From NCBI RefSeq assembly GCF_001620265.1, contig NZ_CP012661.1:4539001-4603000 (forward strand): DNA of 64,000 bases, in the 5' to 3' direction. Below are positions 18,250 to 29,454 of this stretch, piece after piece. The notes beneath the pieces are model-generated. The model worked only from the letters and a program-made list of their open reading frames with translations, did no database searches and was not told the DNA's origin. The position numbers and the translations under genes are program-made. Numbering within the stretch: position 1 is the first letter of the stretch; each line of letters begins with the position of its first letter. Source of the stretch: Frigidibacter mobilis (GTDB lineage: Bacteria; Pseudomonadota; Alphaproteobacteria; Rhodobacterales; Rhodobacteraceae).

Positions 18250-18825
18250 ATGCCGACAGATCAGCCAGAGGCGGAGGGACCAGGCCGGGAACGGCCCGAG
18301 CAGCAGCGCCACCAGCGGCGGATGCGCGGCTTTGAATCCGCCTCGGGCCTGCTGCGCGACAAGATCCGCGTGGCGGGCGAGGCGCGGGGCTTTGCCGTTG
18401 CCCGTCTGCTGACCCATTGGGCCGAGGTGGTGGGCGACGAGGTTGCCGCCATCGCCCGCCCGGTGAAGATCGGCTATGGCCGTGGCGGGCTTGGCGCGAC
18501 GCTGACGCTGCTGACCACCGGCGCCGCCGCCCCGATCCTGCAGATGCAGCTCCCCAGGATCCGCGAGCGGGTGAATGCCTGCTATGGTTATAACGCCATC
18601 TCCCGCGTGGCGATCACCCAGACCGCGCCCACCGGCTTTGCCGAAGGGCAGGCGGCCTTCGCCGCGGCCCCGCCGGCGCCGCGCGAGCCCGCTCCTGAAA
18701 TCCTTGCCCGCGCCGCGCAAACGGCACAGGGCGTTTCCGACCCCTCCCTGCGCGCGGCCCTTGAAGCGCTGGGGCAGAATGTCCTATCCCGGCCGCAGGC
18801 CGGCGCCACTGACAGAAAAGGCTGA
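18250..18825 (+). CDS. DUF721 / DciA-like protein
   Basis: 191 residues with the DUF721 core at about 28-115: a leading RRMRGFESASGLLRDKIRVA, the LTHWAEVVGDEVA helix, then VKIGYGRGGLGATLTLLTT and an RIRERVNACYGYNAISRVAI strand-helix. DUF721 proteins include DciA, the replicative helicase-loading factor of many bacteria lacking DnaC, so a role in helicase loading is possible. The C-terminal part is Ala/Pro rich. It lies 5 bases before the DsbA gene and divergent to mutY. Confidence 0.85.
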   Translation: MPTDQPEAEGPGRERPEQQRHQRRMRGFESASGLLRDKIRVAGEARGFAVARLLTHWAEVVGDEVAAIARPVKIGYGRGGLGATLTLLTTGAAAPILQMQLPRIRERVNACYGYNAISRVAITQTAPTGFAEGQAAFAAAPPAPREPAPEILARAAQTAQGVSDPSLRAALEALGQNVLSRPQAGATDRKG

Positions 18826-18830
18826 CCCAC

Positions 18831-19502
18831 ATGAAACGTCGCACCTTCACCCTTGCCGCGCTGTCGGCGACCCTTGTGGCTGGCGGGTCCTACCTGACCT
18901 TCTTCGGCAAGCCGGGCCAGAGCACGGGCGCGCTGCCGGGGGCCGCCTTCGCGCAGGACGCGGGCGCCGAGCCGGTGATCCGCCCCGATTTCGTGCTGGG
19001 CCAGGCCGATGCGCCGATCGAGGTGATCGAATACGCCTCCTACACCTGTCCGCATTGCGCCCACTTCCACACGCAGGTCTTCCCGCAGCTGAAGGCCAAT
19101 TACATCGACACCGGCAAAGTGAAGTTCATCCACCGCGAGGTGTATTTCGACAAGTTCGGGCTCTGGGCCGGGATGGTTGCGCAATGCTCGGGCGAGATGC
19201 GTTATTACGGTGTGTCGGGGATGATCTATGACACGCAGGCCGAATGGATCGGCAAGGGCGATGCCGGCGCCATCGCCGACAACCTGCGCAAGATCGGCGC
19301 CAAGGCGGGCCTGAGCAAGGAACAGCTGGATGCCTGCATGAACGATGGCGCGATGGCGCAGTCGATGGTCGCCACCTACCAGAAACACGCCACCGATGAT
19401 GACGTGCAGGCGACGCCGACCCTGATTATCGACGGCGAGAAGCACTCGAACATGAGCTATGACGATCTGGCGGCGATCCTTGACGCGAAACTTGCGCAAT
19501 AA
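18831..19502 (+). CDS. DsbA family thiol:disulfide oxidoreductase
   Basis: A periplasmic thioredoxin-fold protein. The N-terminal RRTFTLAALSATLVAGGSYL is a signal or anchor with a twin Arg, EYASYTCPHCAHFHTQV holds the CxxC (Cys-Pro-His-Cys) active site, and VQATPTLIIDG supplies the cis-Pro loop. 223 residues. The helical insert QLDACMN carries an extra Cys, and another sits at VAQCSG. It may oxidise or isomerise exported proteins. It is in tandem with the DUF721 gene and followed by a CoA-transferase 3 bases downstream. Confidence 0.92.
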   Translation: MKRRTFTLAALSATLVAGGSYLTFFGKPGQSTGALPGAAFAQDAGAEPVIRPDFVLGQADAPIEVIEYASYTCPHCAHFHTQVFPQLKANYIDTGKVKFIHREVYFDKFGLWAGMVAQCSGEMRYYGVSGMIYDTQAEWIGKGDAGAIADNLRKIGAKAGLSKEQLDACMNDGAMAQSMVATYQKHATDDDVQATPTLIIDGEKHSNMSYDDLAAILDAKLAQ

Positions 19503-19505
19503 GCC

Positions 19506-20642
19506 ATGCATCCGCTGCAAGGACTGAAGGTTGTCGAACTGGCGCGGATCCTGGCCGGTCCCTGGGCGGGGCAGGTGCTGGCCGATCTGGGCGCAGAGGT
19601 CATCAAGGTCGAGGCGCCCGAGGGCGACGATACCCGCCGCTGGGGCCCGCCGTTCATCGAGCGGGGCGAGGAACGCAGCGCCGCCTATTTCCATGCGACC
19701 AACCGCGGCAAGCAATCGGTGCTGGCCGACTTCCGTGACCCGGACGATTGCGCAATGGTGCGGCGGCTGGTGGCCGAGGCGGATATCCTGATCGAGAATT
19801 TCAAGGTCGGGGGCTTGAGGAAGTACGGGCTGGACTATGACAGCCTGCAAAAGGTGAACCCGCGGCTGATCTATTGCTCGATCACCGGCTTCGGGCAGGA
19901 CGGCCCCTATGCCCACCGCGCCGGGTATGACTACATCATCCAGGGCATGTCGGGGCTGATGAGCGTGACCGGCGAGCCGGACGGCCAGCCGCAGAAGGTG
20001 GGCGTGGCGGTGGTGGACGTGTTCACCGGCATCTATGCCTCGACCGCGATCCTGGCGGCGGTGGTGCAGCGGCAGAGCACCGGGCGCGGCCAGCATATCG
20101 ACATGGCGCTGTTCGACGTGGCGACGGCGGTGATGGCCAATCAGGCGATGAACTACCTCGCCACCGGCACCTCGCCGCAGCGGCTGGGCAATGCGCATCC
20201 GAACCTGGTGCCCTATGCGGTGTTCGGCTGCGCGGATGGCTGGATCATCATTGCCACCGGCAATGACGGGCAGTACCGGCGGCTTTGCGCGCTGCTGGGC
20301 CTGCCGGAGCTGGCCGAGGCGGCAGAGTACCTGTCGAACGCGGCCCGCATCGCCAATCGCGCCGCACTGACCGAGGCGCTGAGCGCCGCGACAACCCGCT
20401 GGAGCAAGGCCGACCTGCTGGCCGCATGTGAAGAGGCAGGCGTCCCCGCCGGCCCGATCAACGAGATGTCCGAGGTTTTCGCCGATCCGCAGATCAGCGC
20501 GCGCGGAATGCAGATCGCCCCGGAAGGCGTGCGCGGCGTGCGCAGCCCAATGGTGTTCTCGGATGCAGAGCTGGCACTGGACCGCGCCTCGCCGAAGCTG
20601 GGCGAGCATGACGCGATGGTGCGGGCGCGGCTGAAGGGTTAG
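19506..20642 (+). CDS. CaiB/BaiF (family III) CoA-transferase
   Basis: Transfers CoA between carboxylic acids through a covalent Asp intermediate. Seen: [72 protein letters not shown] and, for the catalytic Asp, [18 protein letters not shown]. 378 residues, normal for the family. The donor and acceptor cannot be told from sequence. Its stop overlaps the lpxK stop on the other strand by three bases. Confidence 0.92.
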   Translation: MHPLQGLKVVELARILAGPWAGQVLADLGAEVIKVEAPEGDDTRRWGPPFIERGEERSAAYFHATNRGKQSVLADFRDPDDCAMVRRLVAEADILIENFKVGGLRKYGLDYDSLQKVNPRLIYCSITGFGQDGPYAHRAGYDYIIQGMSGLMSVTGEPDGQPQKVGVAVVDVFTGIYASTAILAAVVQRQSTGRGQHIDMALFDVATAVMANQAMNYLATGTSPQRLGNAHPNLVPYAVFGCADGWIIIATGNDGQYRRLCALLGLPELAEAAEYLSNAARIANRAALTEALSAATTRWSKADLLAACEEAGVPAGPINEMSEVFADPQISARGMQIAPEGVRGVRSPMVFSDAELALDRASPKLGEHDAMVRARLKG

Positions 20643-21627
20643 AGCCCGAGACCGGCCAACGCCGCATCCAGCGGTGCCCAGTCGTCCAGCTCCAGCCGCA
20701 CCGGCAGGGTGAGCACCTTGCGGCGGAAGGCGTGCGGCATCCTTGCGGCATCCTTCTCGGTCGTGACCAGCTGCGCGCCGCGCAGGCGGGCCTCGGCCTC
20801 CAGCCGGTTCAGCAGGGCGGGCGTATAGGGCTGGTGATCCTCCAGCGCCTCGGCGCGCACCAGATCGGCGCCAAGGCCGCGCAGGGTGGCGAAGAACTTC
20901 TCGGGTGGCCGATCCCGGCAAAGGCCAGCGCGCGCAGGCCCTGCCAGTCCATTCCGGTCTGCAAGGGCGCCAGATGGCCGGTCAGGTGCGGCAGGTGGAT
21001 GCGGGCACCCCATGCGGCGCGGAAGGCCGCCTGTGCCGCGGCGGGGCCGATCGACAGCAGCAGATCGGCGCGCGCGAGGCCCACCGGCACCGGCTCGCGC
21101 AGCGGGCCGGCGGGCAGGCAGCGGCCATTGCCGAAGCCCTTGGCGGCATCGACCACCACCAGCGCCAGATCCTGCATCAGCGCCGGGTTCTGGAACCCGT
21201 CATCCAGCAGCACCGCCTGCGCCCCTGCGGCCACCGCTGCCCGCGCGCCCGCCGCCCGGTCCTTCGCCACCCAGACCGGCGCGAAAGCGGCCAGCAGCAG
21301 CGGTTCATCCCCGACCTGCGCCGCGCTGTGGCGGCGTTCGTCCACCCGCACCGGGCCGGGCAGGCTGCCGCCGTGGCCGCGGCTGACCACATGCACCGCC
21401 ACCCCCCGCGCCTGCAGCCGCATCGCCAGCGCAATCACGGTCGGCGTCTTGCCGGTGCCGCCGGCGTTGATATTGCCCACGCAGATCACCGGCACATCCA
21501 GCTTCAGCCCCGCCTTTGCCAACCGCCGTGCCGTGGCGCGGGCATAGAGCGCCCCCAGCGGCGCCAGCGCCCGCGCCTGCCAGCCGGGCGCGTCCGGCGC
21601 ATTGAACCAGAACCGCGGCGCGGCCAT
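20639..21627 (-). CDS. lpxK: Tetraacyldisaccharide 4'-kinase, one frameshift
   Basis: Phosphorylates the 4' position of the lipid A disaccharide at the inner membrane. The N-terminal helix with [21 protein letters not shown], the P-loop [19 protein letters not shown] and [12 protein letters not shown] (DDGFQ) identify it. After [13 protein letters not shown] the frame is lost at a G run (20903-20905); adding one G on the plus strand gives [18 protein letters not shown] and continues to [11 protein letters not shown] and the end. ATG at 21625-21627 overlaps the waaA stop by one base. waaA and lpxK form an LPS operon. Confidence 0.93.
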
Positions 21628-22853
21628 CACTCCGTCCCCCTTGCGATGCGGGCATCCAGCGCAGCGAAGACCGCGCGCATCACCTGCTCTGTCGCGCCCG
21701 CGCCGACCGAGGACACCTGCCAGGCGTTATGCGCCAGCGTCGCCGCCCGGTCTGCCGCGATCAGGTCGACCAGGGCATCGGCCAGTTCCGCCTCGCCGCT
21801 GACGCGCCGCGCCGCCTGCGCCGCCGCCAGCCTTGCATAAGCGGCCTGCTGCGGCACCTCCTGCGGGCCATAGAGGATGGCCGAGCCAAGCGCCGCGGGC
21901 TCGAACGGGCTGCGCCCGCAGGTGCCCGGATGCAGGGTGCCGCCCATGAAGGTGACGGGGGCCAGCCGATACCACAGCCCCATCTCGCCCTCGGTATCGG
22001 CGATCAGCACCTGCACCGGCTCTTCGGGCTCTTCCTCGCGTGAGCGCAGGGCGACCTCCCAGCCTTCCGCCGCCAGTCGCGCAGCCAGCTCCGGGCCGCG
22101 GGCGGGATCGGCAGGGGCCAGGATCAGCAGCATCCGGTGTGCGTGCTGGCTGGCACGGGCATGGGCGGCCAGCACCGCCTGTTCATCCTCGGGCGCGCAG
22201 GAGGAGGCGAACCAGACCGGCCGGGTGCGCAAGAGGCCCGCGAGCGACTCGCGTTCCGTCTCGTTGCAGGGCAGGGGCTCACTGGTCTCTTCGATCGGGC
22301 CTGTCACCTCGACCGCCAGCCGGCGCCCGCCAAGCCGCCGCAGCCGGCGCGCGCTGTCCCCGTCCTGTGCCAGCACGGCCGCAAAGCGCGACAGCAGCGC
22401 CGAGGTCAGCCCCGACCGCCAGCGCAGCGCCTTCCAGCCCGCCAGTGTCATCTGCGCATCGGCCAGCACCAGCGGTACCCCGCCGGCATGGGTCTCATGG
22501 ATCAGCACCGGCGGCAGTGCCGATCCGGTCAGCACTGCCACATCGGGGCGCAGCCGGTCCAGAAAGCCGCGTATGGCTGGGACATTGGCCGCAGGGGCCG
22601 GCAGCACCGCGGTGGCCGCGGGAAAGCCGGGCGGGGCATCCTCGCCCGGCGCCAGCGTCAGGGCGAAGCGCAGATCCCGCCGGGCGCGGCGCATCTGCTG
22701 GGCCAGTTGCGCAAGCCCCGCCACCCGCGCGCCGGGCCCCGGGTTCAACCAGACCAGCGGCCCAGACCCTTCGGGCAGGGCCGGTCCGTCCGGTGCCGGG
22801 GCACCGCCCCGCGCCGAGAACAGGGCCAGCCACAGCGCGAGGGATCTTGCCAT
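21627..22853 (-). CDS. waaA: 3-deoxy-D-manno-octulosonic acid (Kdo) transferase
   Basis: Adds Kdo to lipid A precursor at the cytoplasmic face of the inner membrane (GT30). A short N-terminal membrane-associating helix is followed by the N-terminal GT domain ([40 protein letters not shown]), and the C-terminal nucleotide-sugar half shows [52 protein letters not shown] and [14 protein letters not shown]. 408 residues, slightly short for the family. Overlaps lpxK. Confidence 0.92.
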   Translation of the reverse strand: MARSLALWLALFSARGGAPAPDGPALPEGSGPLVWLNPGPGARVAGLAQLAQQMRRARRDLRFALTLAPGEDAPPGFPAATAVLPAPAANVPAIRGFLDRLRPDVAVLTGSALPPVLIHETHAGGVPLVLADAQMTLAGWKALRWRSGLTSALLSRFAAVLAQDGDSARRLRRLGGRRLAVEVTGPIEETSEPLPCNETERESLAGLLRTRPVWFASSCAPEDEQAVLAAHARASQHAHRMLLILAPADPARGPELAARLAAEGWEVALRSREEEPEEPVQVLIADTEGEMGLWYRLAPVTFMGGTLHPGTCGRSPFEPAALGSAILYGPQEVPQQAAYARLAAAQAARRVSGEAELADALVDLIAADRAATLAHNAWQVSSVGAGATEQVMRAVFAALDARIARGTE

Positions 22854-22862
22854 GAGGGAGCC

Positions 22863-23108
22863 TTACGCGCCCAGTTCCTCGGTCGCGCTGGCCGCGGCCG
22901 CCTCATCGCGCAGCCGGTGCAGGTGCGCGATGAAATAGCGGGTCTGCGCGTCATCGACGGTGCGTTGCGCCTCGGCCTTCCAGGCCCGGTAGGCGCTGGC
23001 ATAATCCGGGAAGATCCCGACGACATGGATCTTGCTGACGTCCTTGAACGTCGTTGCGCCGGTCGAAACCAGTTCGCCGCCGAAGACAAGGTGAAGACGC
23101 TGTGCCAT
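22863..23108 (-). CDS. DUF4170 domain-containing protein
   Basis: An 81-residue protein: RLHLVFGGELV, then FKDVSKIHVVGIFPDYASAYRAWKAEA and QRTVDDAQTRYFIAHLHRLRDE. DUF4170 proteins sit next to waaA and lpxK in many alphaproteobacteria; their function is unknown. Only 9 bases separate it from waaA, so it is the first gene of the LPS operon here. Confidence 0.88.
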   Translation of the reverse strand: MAQRLHLVFGGELVSTGATTFKDVSKIHVVGIFPDYASAYRAWKAEAQRTVDDAQTRYFIAHLHRLRDEAAAASATEELGA

Positions 23109-23380
23109 GTGAGGGGCTCCTGTGGGCTGCCGGGGCAGGGGCCAACCTACATGAGCGGGGTGTGCGCCTCAAGCGGGAGTGAGGGGCTCCTGCTTCCCCG
23201 CCCTGCAATGGCGAAGGCCACCGCCTTCGCCACGCATCGCGCTCTCATCCCAACCGGACGGGCCCCAAAGGGCCCGGCCAGCGCCCGTCCCGATCTGGCG
23301 GGCGCTGGCCTCCCCCGGTCTCGTGCTGCGGGCGGCTCCGGGTGAACTGTCCCGCCCGTGCGAGGGTTCTTGTCTGCCAA
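23109..23380. other. Intergenic region with a long inverted repeat
   Basis: No gene seen in 272 bases. It holds two copies of TGAGGGGCTCCTG (about 23110-23122 and 23181-23193) and a perfect 12-bp inverted repeat, GGCCAGCGCCCG at 23276-23287 and CGGGCGCTGGCC at 23299-23310 with an 11-base spacer. No T tract follows the hairpin on either strand. The promoter of the DUF4170-waaA-lpxK operon must be here. Confidence 0.5.
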
Positions 23381-24172
23381 TCACTCTGGCCAGGCGGCCA
23401 GACGTTCCATCACCGGGGCGTGCAGCGCGGGCGCGGCGGCGACCAGTCCCTGCGCCTGGCCGGCGGGGCTGTTGTAGCGCACGCGCCGGCCGGCGCGGTC
23501 GGTGACCACGGCGCCCGCCTGCCGCGCGATCAGGTCGCCTGCCGCCAGATCCCATTCCCAGATCGGCCGGAACGACAGCGCCGCATCCTTCTGCCCTGCC
23601 GCTACAAGGCACAGTCGCCAGGCCAGCGCGGTGCGGAACGAGCGGCGGAAGCCCGGCGCGATACCGCCGCGCCAATGCACCGGGTCCAGCGCCTGATGCG
23701 GGGCCAGCAGCCGGGCGCCTTCGGGATGTGCGGCCCCTGACGCGACAATGGCTGCGCCGTTCAGCGTGGCGGGGCCGTCCAGCGCGGCGGCATAGGTCTC
23801 GCCCCGCGCCGGCAGGTGGATCACCGCCGCCGTGATCTCACCCCGGTGCGCCACGGCCAGCGCGACGGCAAACCCGTCCTCGCCGGCGATGAAGGCGCGG
23901 GTGCCGTCGATGGGATCGACGATGAACACCGTCTCGGCCGCCAGCCGTGCGGCGGGGTCGTCCTCGGTTTCCTCGGACAGCCAGCCATAGCCGGGGCGCG
24001 CGGCCAGCAACTCGCTGCGCAGCATCCGGTCCACCGCGATGTCGGCCACCGTTACCGGGCCTGCGCCGCCGGCCTTCTCCCAGGCCTCGGGCGCCTGGCG
24101 CCAGTGGCGCAGGGCGATGGCGCCGGCCTCGTCCGCCGCTGCCGTCAGCAGGGCCAGATCATTCGCCGGCAA
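23381..24172 (-). CDS. Inositol monophosphatase family protein (CysQ-like)
   Basis: A Mg-dependent phosphatase. The metal-binding signature is complete: GWLSEETEDD (Glu), FIVDPIDGTRAFI (Asp-x-Ile-Asp-Gly-Thr) and WEWDLAAGDLI (Trp-Asp). This layout fits 3'(2'),5'-bisphosphate nucleotidases or inositol/fructose bisphosphatases; sequence alone does not decide. 263 residues. It overlaps the pmbA 3' end by 14 bases. Confidence 0.9.
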   Translation of the reverse strand: MPANDLALLTAAADEAGAIALRHWRQAPEAWEKAGGAGPVTVADIAVDRMLRSELLAARPGYGWLSEETEDDPAARLAAETVFIVDPIDGTRAFIAGEDGFAVALAVAHRGEITAAVIHLPARGETYAAALDGPATLNGAAIVASGAAHPEGARLLAPHQALDPVHWRGGIAPGFRRSFRTALAWRLCLVAAGQKDAALSFRPIWEWDLAAGDLIARQAGAVVTDRAGRRVRYNSPAGQAQGLVAAAPALHAPVMERLAAWPE

Positions 24173-25503
24173 GGGTCAGCCCCTCCACCAGCAGCGAGGG
24201 CACCACATGGCTTTGATGCGCGCGCCCGTCATTGGCGGGGGTGATGCGCAGCAGCATGTCACGCAGATTGCCGGCGATGGTGCATTCGTTCACCGGATAG
24301 GCGATCTGCCCATTCTCGACCCAGAAGCCCGAGGCGCCGCGCGAGTAATCCCCTGTCGTCGGGTTGATCGACGAGCCGATCAGCTGCGTGACGATCAGCC
24401 CGGTGCCCATGTCGCGGATCAGGTCCTCGCGGCTGGCGGTGCCCGGCGTCAGCGCGATGTTGGAATGGCCCGGCGAAGGCGGGGCCGAGGTGCCGCGGCT
24501 GGCATTGCCGGTGCTGGCCATCCCCAGCTTGCGCGCCGTGGCAAGGTCCAGCGTCCAGCCGGTCAGCACACCATCCGCCACGATGTCGCGCGGCTGCGTC
24601 GGCAGGCCTTCGGCGTCGAACGGGCGGCTGCCGCCGATCCGCACCCGGCGGGGTCTTCGCGCACCGACAGCCCGGCGGGCAGCACCTGCGTGCCAAGCGC
24701 GTCGCGCAGCCAGGAGCTGCCGCGGGCGATGGCGCTACCGTTCACCGCTGCCAGCAGATGCCCGATCAGCGAATTGGCGATGCGTTCGTCATAAAGCACC
24801 GGGAACGCCCCGGTCGGCGGCTTGCGCGAGCCGATCCGGGCCGCGGCCCGTTGCCCGGCGAGGGTGCCGATCTCCTCGGCCGCCGGCAGGTCCACCTGCC
24901 AGACCCGGCTTTCGGCGGCCCAGTCCCGCTCCATCCCCAGCCCCTCGCCGGAGATGGCCACGGCCGAGATATGGCGCGACGTGCGGGAATAGCCGCCCGT
25001 GAAGCCGTTGCTGGCGGCGATGTGGATGGCGCGGCGCGAATAGGCGGCCGAGGCGCCCTGCGCCTTGCTGACGCCGGGCACCGCCAGCGCCGCGGCTTCG
25101 GCCCGCAGCGCGTCCTGTTCCAGATCGGCGGCGGAGGGTTCCGCCGAGGGGTCCGCCAGTTCCAGCGCCGCGATGTCCCAGTCCTGCGCCAGCTGCGCGG
25201 GTCGGCCAGCCCGGCATTGGGATCATTCGGCGCCTCGCGCGCCATCGCCACGGCGCGTTCGGCCATTTCCGCCATCGTGCGGGGGGAGATGTCGGAGGCC
25301 GATACGCAGGCCTGCCGCCCGCCGATCAGCACGCGCAGGCCGATCTCTATGCCCTCGGAGCGTTCCGCCTGCTCCAGCTTGCCCTCGCGCACGTCGATGG
25401 ACAGGGCGGTGCCGTCCACCGCCATCGCATCGGCGGCCTCGGCGCCCGCCTTGCCGGCGGCACCCAGCAGGGCGGCAGTCAGGCTTTCGAGACGGTCGGA
25501 CAT
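24159..25503 (-). CDS. pmbA: TldD/PmbA family protein, PmbA (TldE) type, two frameshifts
   Basis: PmbA pairs with TldD to form a peptide-processing protease (microcin maturation, CcdA turnover). Start ATG at 25501-25503 with SDRLESLTAALLGAAG. Domain 1 has LEQAERSEGIEIGLRVLIGG and SDISPRTMAEMAERAVAMAR. Frames break at 25199-25201 and 24650-24653, both in G runs; one added base each joins IHIAASNGFTGGYSRTSRHI, VLYDERIANSLIGHLLAAV and the PmbA-type end GDYSRGASGFWVENGQIAYP. TldD itself is not in the window. Confidence 0.9.
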
Positions 25504-25556
25504 GGTGGTCTCCCTCTTTCGTCCAGCACTTACGCCTTCGGGCCGGCGTTGCAAGA

Positions 25557-25594
25557 GCGGGGGGCCGGCCCCCCGCACCCCCCGGGATATTTCC
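25557..25594. repeat. GC-rich palindrome with GGGATATTT tail
   Basis: A perfect 20-bp palindrome (25557-25576, arms GCGGGGGGCC) is followed by CACCCCCCGGGATATTT. The same CCCCGCACCCCC-GGGATATTT arrangement occurs at about 58355-58377 and, inverted, at 58423-58437. It sits after pgm on the minus strand and probably acts as that operon's terminator; it looks like a dispersed intergenic element of this lineage. Confidence 0.6.
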
Positions 25595-25683
25595 GCCAGC
25601 AAGAAAGGCGGATCAGGTGATGACGTCCGGCGCCGGGCGCCCGGTGCGGGCGGAGATGCCGATGATCGCCTCGGCCGCGGCAA

Positions 25684-27300
<1,617 letters not shown>

Positions 27301-27313
27301 CTAGGCGGGGCAC

Positions 27314-29452
27314 CTAGGCGGGGCATTGGGCAAAGACGGCAACCGATTGCGCCGCGACCTGCACCACCCTGGCGGCCACAGGCACATCGGCCTGCGCCGG
27401 CTGGGCGGTGTCGAGGATCTGGGTCCAGCCGCGCCCTTGCAGGCAGTCCGGCAGGTGCACCTCGGCGGCGCCATCGGCATTGAACACCGCGAAGAGCACG
27501 TCATCGGTCATCGAATAGGCCGGCGTGAAGCTGGAGGCGCGGATCTCCACGCAGAGCGTGCGCCAGGCCGGATCGTGCCAGTCCTCGGGCGAGGGCGTCT
27601 CGCCGCAGGGCTTGCGCCAGTAGAGATCGGGGATGCCATCGGTGCCGCGGGGCAGGGCGTGCAGGAACAGGCGCTGGCGCAGCACCGGATGTTCGCGGCG
27701 CAGCTTTGCCAGCCGTGCGACGAAGGCGGTCAGCGCCTTGTCGGGGCGGTCCCAGTTGACCCAGCCGATCGCGTTGTCCTGGGCATAGGCGTTGTTGTTG
27801 CCGCCCTGGCTGTTGCCGGCCTCGTCCCCGGCCAGCAGCATCGGTGTGCCCTGGCTGAGGAACAGCGTCGCCAGCAGGTTGCGCTTGCGACGCGCGCGCG
27901 CGGCGCGGACCTCGGCATCCTCGGTCGGCCCTTCCACCCCCATGTTATCGGAGTGGTTCGGCTCGTGCCCGTCGCGGTTGTCCTCGCCATTGGCCCAGTT
28001 GTGCTTGGCGTTGTAGGAAACCAGGTCGTGCAGCGTGAACCCGTCATGCGAGGTGATGAAGTTCACCGAGGAGGTGGCTCCCCGCCCGTCATGGTCGAAC
28101 AGCTCTGCCGAGCCCAGCAGGCGGCTGGCCAGATCGGCCGTCGCCAGCGCCTCGCCCTTCCAGAACCGGCGCACCCCGTCGCGGTAGCGGTCGTTCAGCT
28201 CCATGAACGGATGCGGGAAGGCGCCCAGCTGATAGCCGCCCGGGCCGATATCCCAGGGCTCTGCCACCAGCTTGACGCGGTTGAGCACCGGGTCCTGCCG
28301 GATCGCGGAAATGAACCCGCGCGACGGGTCGAACCCCGCTGGCCCGCGGCCCAGGGTGGCGGCCAGATCGAAGCGGAAGCCGTCGACATGCATCGCCTCG
28401 ACCCAGTAGCGCAGGCTGTCCATCACCAGCCGCAGCACCGCGGGATGTTCGAGGTTCAGCGTGTTGCCGGTGCCGGTGACATCGTCATAGAAGCGCGGAT
28501 TCTGTGCCAGCCGGTAATAGGCGCGGTTGTCCAGCCCGCGGAAGCACACGGTCGGCCCCAGCTGGTTGCCCTCGCCGGTGTGGTTGTAGACCACGTCGAG
28601 GATCACCTCGATGCCCGCCGAATGGAAGCGGCGCACCATCGTCTGAAACTCCCACAGCTCTCCTTGTCGCAGGAAGCGCGGATCGGGCGCGAAGAAGCCG
28701 ACGGTCTGGTAGCCCCAGTAGTTGAGCAGGCCCTTTTCCTGCAGGAATCGCTCGTCCAGATGGGCCATCACCGGCATCAGCTGCACCGTGGTCACACCCA
28801 GCGTGTCCAGATGGTCCAGCACCGGCGCCGAGCACAGGCCAAGGAAGCTGCCGCGGCGCTTGCGGTCCACGCCGGGATGCTGCGCGGTCATGCCCTTTAC
28901 ATGCGCCTCATAATGCACCGAGACCGACCGGCGATGCCGCGGCGCGCGGTCCTCGCCCCAGGCAAAGCTGGGATCGGTGACGATGCTCTTGGGCACCGCA
29001 AAGGCGCTGTCGCGGGTATCGAAGGACAGATCGGCGCGGGTCGATTTCGCCATGTAGCCCAGCAGCGCCTCGGAGTTGCGGAACTTGCCGGACAGGCGCC
29101 TTGCATAAGGGTCGATCAGCAACTTGTTGGGATTGAAGCGAAACCCTTCATCCGGGGCATAGCGGCCGTGGGCGCGAAACCCGTATTGCGTGCCCGGTGT
29201 CAGCCCGGCGACATAGACGTGCCACACGTCGCCGTCCCGCTCGCGCAGCGGAATGCGCGCCAGCTCCTTGCGGCCATCGTCCGAGAACAGGCACAGCTCC
29301 ACCAGGGTCGCATCGGCCGAGAACACGGCGAAGTTCACGCCCTCGCCATCCCAGGTCGCGCCCATCGGGTCCGGGCGCCCTGCCGACAGCCCGTGATGGG
29401 GCAGCTTGGCGGGGATGGTCCGGGCCTCGGCCGGGCGGGCCTGGGATTGCAT
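27314..29452 (-). CDS. glgX: Glycogen debranching enzyme GlgX
   Basis: Hydrolyses alpha-1,6 branches of phosphorylase-limit dextrin. N-terminal CBM48 (PMGATWDGEGVNFAVFSADA), then a GH13 barrel with VVYNHTGEGN, the nucleophile in VDGFRFDLAATLG, the acid in LVAEPWDIG and the third acidic site FITSHDGFTLHDLVSYN. 712 residues. The ATG at 29452 lies two bases after the glgA stop; a TTG two codons upstream is the alternative start. Between glgA and pgm. Confidence 0.96.
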   Translation of the reverse strand: MQSQARPAEARTIPAKLPHHGLSAGRPDPMGATWDGEGVNFAVFSADATLVELCLFSDDGRKELARIPLRERDGDVWHVYVAGLTPGTQYGFRAHGRYAPDEGFRFNPNKLLIDPYARRLSGKFRNSEALLGYMAKSTRADLSFDTRDSAFAVPKSIVTDPSFAWGEDRAPRHRRSVSVHYEAHVKGMTAQHPGVDRKRRGSFLGLCSAPVLDHLDTLGVTTVQLMPVMAHLDERFLQEKGLLNYWGYQTVGFFAPDPRFLRQGELWEFQTMVRRFHSAGIEVILDVVYNHTGEGNQLGPTVCFRGLDNRAYYRLAQNPRFYDDVTGTGNTLNLEHPAVLRLVMDSLRYWVEAMHVDGFRFDLAATLGRGPAGFDPSRGFISAIRQDPVLNRVKLVAEPWDIGPGGYQLGAFPHPFMELNDRYRDGVRRFWKGEALATADLASRLLGSAELFDHDGRGATSSVNFITSHDGFTLHDLVSYNAKHNWANGEDNRDGHEPNHSDNMGVEGPTEDAEVRAARARRKRNLLATLFLSQGTPMLLAGDEAGNSQGGNNNAYAQDNAIGWVNWDRPDKALTAFVARLAKLRREHPVLRQRLFLHALPRGTDGIPDLYWRKPCGETPSPEDWHDPAWRTLCVEIRASSFTPAYSMTDDVLFAVFNADGAAEVHLPDCLQGRGWTQILDTAQPAQADVPVAARVVQVAAQSVAVFAQCPA

Positions 29453-29454
29453 GT

